From Betaproteobacteria bacterium (GTDB lineage: Bacteria; Pseudomonadota; Gammaproteobacteria; Burkholderiales; SG8-41): a stretch of DNA of 64,000 nt. The notes beneath the pieces are model-generated. The model saw only the letters and a list, made by a program, of their open reading frames with translations. It searched no databases and was not told where the DNA came from. The position numbers were made by a program, and so were the translations under genes. How positions within the stretch are numbered: the first letter of the stretch is position 1; each line of letters begins with the position of its first letter. This document shows positions 60,163 through 64,000 of this stretch, one piece after another. Location of the stretch: NCBI GenBank assembly GCA_016868035.1, contig VGID01000001.1, positions 128,289 through 192,288 of the forward strand, read 5' to 3'.

Positions 60163-61026
60163 TCAGTAGCTCCCGCCGCGGATGAACCGTGCCATGCCGG
60201 CCGCGACCTCGGCCTCCTGTCCGATGAAGCCATGCGGCGAGCGCCCCAGGCAGGCCTCGACGCTCGGGGCACCGGCGGGGCCGCCGGGACCGCCGGTGAC
60301 GGTGACGGCCTGCTCGCGCGTGCCGCTGGTCCGGGCGGTGATCTTACCGATGAAACCGGGAGGCGAGCGGACGCAGGTGTCGGCGGCATGGCCGATGACG
60401 AGCACCGGCATCCGGATCGCTTCGAGCTGCAGATCGAAGACCGTCTGCGCCACCCACTGCTTCCGGCCGGGGGCGCCCGACGTGACCGGGGATGTGAGCA
60501 CGAGCCCGTCGGGCGCAGACGGGCCCACGAGCCGGGACGCTGCATTCGCAGCCGAGATCGCGCCCCGACTTGTGCCGACGAGCCACACCGGCGCTTTGGT
60601 GCGCGCGCGCACGTCGGCGATGACGCGCCCAAGATCGTCCGCATGCCGCGGCATGATCCGCAATCCCGCCAGCCCGTCCTCGCCGGGATGGTCGGAGCGC
60701 GCATCCACCAGGGCAGTCACGAAACCGGCGCCGTGGAAATGCGGCAGGGAGCGCACGAGGGAATTTCCGGTGAGCGCGCGCGAACAGCCCTTGTCGTCGA
60801 GATCGAGGTATCCTCCGCCTCCCACCAACAGCACGAGCGCGATGCCCTCGCCTTGCGCTTGCGCGCCCTGCGGCCGCGCGAGCGCGTAGCGCGTCGTCGT
60901 GCGGTCATGCGTCTCGATCGTCACGATCTCGCCGCAGCCTTCTACCGGTGAGCCGGCGTTCGACTGCGCAAGCGACGCACCCGCCACCGAAACCAGCAGG
61001 ACGCCGGCCAACACCGCGGATCGCAT
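60163..61026 (-). CDS. Secreted alpha/beta hydrolase
   Basis: A signal peptide (SAVLAGVLLVSVAGASLAQS) and an alpha/beta-hydrolase body: LVLLVGGGGYLDLDD (oxyanion-hole strand), VWLVGTSRGAISAAN (nucleophile elbow GTSRG), MPVLVIGHAADTC (acid) and a late His (GRSPHGFIG). GGAGGAGGA just before ATG 61024-61026 sets the start (287 aa); the track start is rejected. A repeated phrase PPGFIGKITA / PHGFIGQEAE flanks the C-terminal part. Confidence 0.82.
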   Translation of the reverse strand: MRSAVLAGVLLVSVAGASLAQSNAGSPVEGCGEIVTIETHDRTTTRYALARPQGAQAQGEGIALVLLVGGGGYLDLDDKGCSRALTGNSLVRSLPHFHGAGFVTALVDARSDHPGEDGLAGLRIMPRHADDLGRVIADVRARTKAPVWLVGTSRGAISAANAASRLVGPSAPDGLVLTSPVTSGAPGRKQWVAQTVFDLQLEAIRMPVLVIGHAADTCVRSPPGFIGKITARTSGTREQAVTVTGGPGGPAGAPSVEACLGRSPHGFIGQEAEVAAGMARFIRGGSY

Positions 61027-61082
61027 CCTCCTCCTCCCGGGGAGCGGGATTCCCTCTCTCAATGCGCCAAGATCGCAGCGCA

Positions 61083-61514
61083 TCAACCGATGCGGGAAGA
61101 ACGCACAAACCGGCTGAATACCCAGAATACCGCCCGAAGGCCCCCCCAGCCAACGAGAAACGCAAGCAGGCTCAGCACCACCCAGAACACGCGGCCGCTG
61201 AGCAGGTAGCCGATCAGAAAGGGGGCGCCCAGGGCCAGTGCGCCGGAGCGTGCAACGATCGCGGCCTGCCGTGGCGTCAGAGGTCCCGGCGCGTTCAGCC
61301 GCGCCAATCCGAATACCAGCAGTGCGCTCGCGATGGACACATCGAGGAGCGCGGCGCTCAACAGGAGCGAAACTCCCCCGAAAACGCCGCCTTCGCCCAC
61401 GAAACCGGCGCCCTCTCGCGCTCCCGCCATGAACCCGCTCACGGCCAGCGGAAGTGTCCAAGCATTCACGACCACGATGGCCGTGATCGCGATCATGACC
61501 AACGCTTTCTTCAT
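61083..61514 (-). CDS. Four-helix inner-membrane protein of unknown function
   Basis: A 143-aa protein with about four hydrophobic helices (KKALVMIAITAIVVVNAWTL; LLLSAALLDVSIASALLVFGL; SGALALGAPFLIGYLLSG; FWVVLSLLAFLVGWGG). No family is recognised. It lies between the hydrolase and the AhpD-like gene on the same strand, 14 bp after the latter. Confidence 0.65.
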   Translation of the reverse strand: MKKALVMIAITAIVVVNAWTLPLAVSGFMAGAREGAGFVGEGGVFGGVSLLLSAALLDVSIASALLVFGLARLNAPGPLTPRQAAIVARSGALALGAPFLIGYLLSGRVFWVVLSLLAFLVGWGGLRAVFWVFSRFVRSSRIG

Positions 61515-61528
61515 ACCGAGTCGGGCTC

Positions 61529-62116
61529 TCAGCGCTTGTGCTTCCCCGCGCTCCAGCCGCTCTTCGCGAGGTGCTTCTCGCCCACCTCGACCGGCTCCTC
61601 CTCGAGCGGCGTCGCCATGGTGTCGTTCCAGCGGTTCATGAAGCCGAAATAGGCGACCACCCCGGCGATCTCGACGATCTGGCTCTCGCTCCAGTGCTGC
61701 TTCATCCTTGCGAACAACTCATCGGTGACGTCGTTGGGCTGGGAAGCGGCTGCTATGGCGAACTCGAGCGCCACGCGCTCGGCTTCGGTATAGAGCGGGC
61801 TCGTGCGGAATTCCCAGACGGCCTCGAGCTTCTTCTCGTCCACGCCGAGCCGGAGCGACGCTCCGGCGGTGTGCGCCATTCAGTAGTGGCAGCCGTGGGC
61901 GCGGCTCGCGACGTGCGCGACGAGCCGCCGAAAGCCGAGCGGGACCTCGCCTTCCGGGTCCCAGACCGCCGCGGCGAGCTGCTGCAGCGCGCGCACGAGC
62001 TTCGGCTTGCGCTGCATGATGAGCCCGCTGTTCGGCACGAAGCCGAGCGTTTTCTTGTAACCCGCTTCGAGGTCCTTCAGCTCCGGAGCGAGCGGCAGGG
62101 GCGCGAGACGCGGCAT
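61529..62116 (-). CDS. Putative selenoprotein: AhpD-like peroxidase, CxxUxxxH
   Basis: The frame starts at ATG 62114-62116 (GGAGG upstream), reads LGFVPNSGLIMQRKPKLVRAL and LVAHVASRAHGCHY, then TGA (61882-61880), then MAHTAGASLRLGVDEKKLEAVWEF to the normal end. With the TGA as Sec the motif is CHY-U-MAHT, the CxxCxxxH site of AhpD with Sec at the position that in mycobacterial AhpD (Cys133) is peroxidatic. The general base His (MAHT) and the upstream acidic/basic surroundings are kept. A perfect 8-bp SECIS-like hairpin follows. Full length is 195 aa with Sec at 79. The track splits it into two ORFs. It could instead be a nonsense mutant. Confidence 0.8.
61849..61882 (-). promoter_or_regulatory. 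Candidate bacterial SECIS element in the second AhpD-like gene
   Basis: After TGA come 12 nt, then GCCGGAGC-GTC-GCTCCGGC: an 8-bp perfect stem with a 3-nt loop starting with G. The loop begins 21 nt after the TGA, the same spacing as in the other AhpD-like gene. Confidence 0.75.
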
Positions 62117-62184
62117 GTATCCTCCATGATGTCGTTGACGAAGCCGTTGGCGCGCGCGATCCCGCCCGGGCCACACCCCGCTGT

Positions 62185-63021
62185 CTAGCGCGGGCGGTCG
62201 CCCTTGAGAGTGATCCGGTGCATGACGCGCCGGAAGCCGTGGTAGTCGTTCACGGGGTTGTGCTGGGCGCAGCGGTTGTCCCAGAACGCGATCGAGCCCG
62301 GCCGCCAGCCGAAGCGGCAGGTGAGTTCGGCGCGGACCTGGTGGCGGAAGAGGAACCCGAGCAGCGGCGCGCTCTCCTCCTCGCTCATGTCCTTGAAGCG
62401 CACCGTGTGGCCGACGTTGACGTAGAGCGCCTTGCGCCCGGTCTCGGGATGGGTGCGCACCACCGGGTGCTCCGCGACGTATTCGCGGCGCGATTGCCCG
62501 GTCGGATTCTCCTTGATGCGGTCCTCGCGCGAGCGCGTGACGTCCGCCTTCGCCGAGCTGTTGACCGCGACGAGCGGCTCGAGCAACCGCTGCATGCGCT
62601 CCGAGAGCGACTCGTACGCCGCATACATGCTCGCGAACTCGGTGTCCCCGCCATACGGCGGCACCTCGCGCGCGAGCAGCACGGTGCCCATCGGCGGTTC
62701 TTCCAGGTAGGTCGTGTCCGAATGCCACACGCCGCCGAAATTCACCCGCTCGTGCTCCAGCTTGACGACCGGCGTGATCGTGGGAAAGCCGTCGAGCCCC
62801 TTCACGAACGGGTACTCGACCGGCTCGCCGAAGCGCTCGGCGAACCCGAGAAACTGCGCCGGAGTGAGATCCTGGTCGCGGAAGAAGATGACGAGGTTCT
62901 CGAGCCAGGCGCGGCGGATCTCGCCGATCGTGCGCTCGGGCAGCTCGCGCCGGAGATCCACGCCGTGGATTTCGGCCCCGAGGGCTCCCGCAATCTTGCG
63001 CACTTCGATGGTTTCGTACAT
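62185..63021 (-). CDS. TauD/TfdA-family Fe(II)/2-oxoglutarate dioxygenase
   Basis: Oxygenase of the taurine/2,4-D type. IAGALGAEIHGVDLRREL at the N-terminus, the HxD in GGVWHSDTTYLEEPPMGTVL, and the distal His plus Arg in DYHGFRRVMHRITLKGD are all present. I start at ATG 63019-63021 (278 aa). About 70 bp upstream of the AhpD-like gene and 45 bp after the oxidoreductase, so possibly cotranscribed with both. Substrate unknown. Confidence 0.9.
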   Translation of the reverse strand: MYETIEVRKIAGALGAEIHGVDLRRELPERTIGEIRRAWLENLVIFFRDQDLTPAQFLGFAERFGEPVEYPFVKGLDGFPTITPVVKLEHERVNFGGVWHSDTTYLEEPPMGTVLLAREVPPYGGDTEFASMYAAYESLSERMQRLLEPLVAVNSSAKADVTRSREDRIKENPTGQSRREYVAEHPVVRTHPETGRKALYVNVGHTVRFKDMSEEESAPLLGFLFRHQVRAELTCRFGWRPGSIAFWDNRCAQHNPVNDYHGFRRVMHRITLKGDRPR

Positions 63022-63066
63022 GGAATCGGTCCGCGCAGGCACCTTGCGAAGTATACCCAACCCCGA

Positions 63067-64000
63067 TCAGCGCGCTGGCGCCTTCCCGCATACCGGATCG
63101 AAACCGGCGAGCTCGACGCGCCGGCTCGTATCGTGGGAGCGGTACACGGCTTCCTGCACCTTGAGATTCACGAGGTAGTCGCGCGCGCGGTTCTCCAGGG
63201 AGCCGCCCTCGCGCAAGTGGCGCACCACGTGGCGCTGCAGCGCCTCGCACGCACCGCCGCCGAAGCCCGTTTCCGGGCCGCGCTCATAGGGGTGCTCCGC
63301 CTCCGGCCCGCGGTGCGGCTTCCAGTACAGGCGCGCGTCGCCGTCGAGCCTTAGCACGCCGTTCGAGCCTTCGAGCCACATTTCGCCGAGCGTGCGGCGC
63401 GGGTTCGCCGCCACATGATCGTTCAGTCGGTTGCCGTCGAAGAGGCCGGTTGCGCCGCCCTCGAACTCGAAGACGATGTACCCGGCATCCTCGCCCGCGA
63501 TTGCCGGGTTCATCCGCCGCAGCCGCGCGCTGACCGCAGAGACCTCGCCCATGAGGTAACGGAAGGTGTCGATGTAGTGGATCGCGGTCTCGTAGACGAG
63601 CAGCCGCGGCATGCCCTGGAAATACGGCTGCCGGTCGAGATAGGCGACCGGCCCCTGGCCGTCGCCCGGGCGCAGGCGGAACGCCACGGCGTGCAGCGCG
63701 CCAAGCGTGCCGTTCCCGATCAGGCTCTTCGCCTCGCGAAACCACGGCATGAAGCGGAAGTTCTCGTGCACGACGAGCTCCGTCCCCGCGCGCTCGGCGG
63801 TTTCGACGACGGCGAGAGCTTGCGCGTAATCGGGGGCGAGCGGCTTCTGGCAGACGGCGAAGATTCCGCGCTCGGCCGCTGCTGCGACCAGCGCGTGGTG
63901 CGTCGGGGGCGGCGTAACGATGTCGAAGATGTCCGGCCGCACCGCGTCGAGCATCTGCGCGGCGTCGGTGTGCGCCTCCGGGATGCCGAAGCGCTGCGCC
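63067..64000 (-). CDS. Gfo/Idh/MocA-family oxidoreductase, 3' part (runs off the window)
   Basis: About 310 C-terminal residues of an NAD(P)-dependent sugar-type dehydrogenase; the N-terminal GxGxxG lies beyond 64,000. Visible are PDIFDIVTPPPTHHALVAAA, VCQKPLAPDYAQALAVV (EKP-like, here QKP), VHENFRFMPWFREAKSLI and ETAIHYIDTFRYLMG (catalytic His). The frame is open to the window end; the ATG at 63954 is internal. Substrate unknown. Confidence 0.88.
   Translation of the reverse strand, partial: AQRFGIPEAHTDAAQMLDAVRPDIFDIVTPPPTHHALVAAAAERGIFAVCQKPLAPDYAQALAVVETAERAGTELVVHENFRFMPWFREAKSLIGNGTLGALHAVAFRLRPGDGQGPVAYLDRQPYFQGMPRLLVYETAIHYIDTFRYLMGEVSAVSARLRRMNPAIAGEDAGYIVFEFEGGATGLFDGNRLNDHVAANPRRTLGEMWLEGSNGVLRLDGDARLYWKPHRGPEAEHPYERGPETGFGGGACEALQRHVVRHLREGGSLENRARDYLVNLKVQEAVYRSHDTSRRVELAGFDPVCGKAPAR

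Noticed and set aside
61529-61879. Separate 116-aa gene starting at the ATG right after the TGA
   Set aside because: The ATG is a conserved-motif residue (position after the redox Cys/Sec); an independent protein would lack the N-terminal half of the AhpD fold.

Overview
The window is high-GC (about two-thirds G+C by eye), densely coded DNA, most likely from a betaproteobacterium of the Burkholderiales/Nitrosomonadales kind. The evidence is gene content and order: a complete dcw block from mraZ to ddl, rsmI divergent from lpoA-yraN-diaA-dolP, birA-coaX-SPOR next to an hldE C-domain gene, two Bug-type (TctC) solute-binding proteins, and a double-length UvrA.

Layout. 1-15,290 (minus strand): mraZ, rsmH, ftsL, ftsI, murE, murF, mraY, murD, ftsW, murG, murC, murB and the 5' part of ddl. 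They are driven by a sigma70 promoter that overlaps a three-repeat MraZ operator. 15,295-18,583: an AT-rich island, the RNase P RNA gene rnpB, then chaC, pyrC and rsmI (minus). 18,504-21,316 (plus): lpoA-yraN-diaA-dolP, serving peptidoglycan synthesis, replication timing and outer-membrane integrity. 21,386-26,489: an NTF2-like protein, the heptose-1-P adenylyltransferase, a SPOR protein, coaX, birA and a YiiX-like protein. 26,546-32,992 (plus): glnS, cdd, an AhpD-like gene with an in-frame TGA, a Cys-less paralogue, pcp, a hydrolase fragment and glgA. 33,054-46,570: small catabolic clusters (Bug proteins, HpcH aldolase, dehydrogenases, FAD monooxygenase, SDR), an RND efflux pair and a Ser/Thr kinase with a cNMP-binding domain. 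46,658-55,713: a Mut7-C RNase-like protein, a DUF4124 protein, the double UvrA and the DEAD-box helicase rhlE. 55,821-64,000: a class II ribonucleotide reductase interrupted by an intein, hydrolase and membrane proteins, a second AhpD-like gene with an in-frame TGA, a TauD-like dioxygenase and the 3' part of a Gfo/Idh/MocA oxidoreductase.

Main discovery candidate. Two separate AhpD/carboxymuconolactone-decarboxylase-like genes (28,832-29,449 plus; 61,529-62,116 minus) each have a single in-frame TGA where the second, peroxidatic Cys of the CxxC motif should be. In both, the TGA is followed by a GC-rich hairpin with a 3-nt loop starting with G, exactly 20 nt after the TGA. This fits bacterial selenocysteine insertion (SECIS) geometry, so both are probably CxxU selenoproteins.

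Second theme: repeats shaping essential genes. Degenerate 7-bp tandem tracts, with a different unit at each locus and often in inverted pairs, fill many intergenic gaps. They also sit in frame inside murB, murC, murE, murF and at six places in uvrA. In addition, the 5' ends of murC (155-bp unit, 2.7 copies) and ddl (135-bp unit) are duplicated, giving short upstream ORFs whose stops touch the next start codon. A GC-rich hairpin module is shared by both duplications and by an insert in uvrA.
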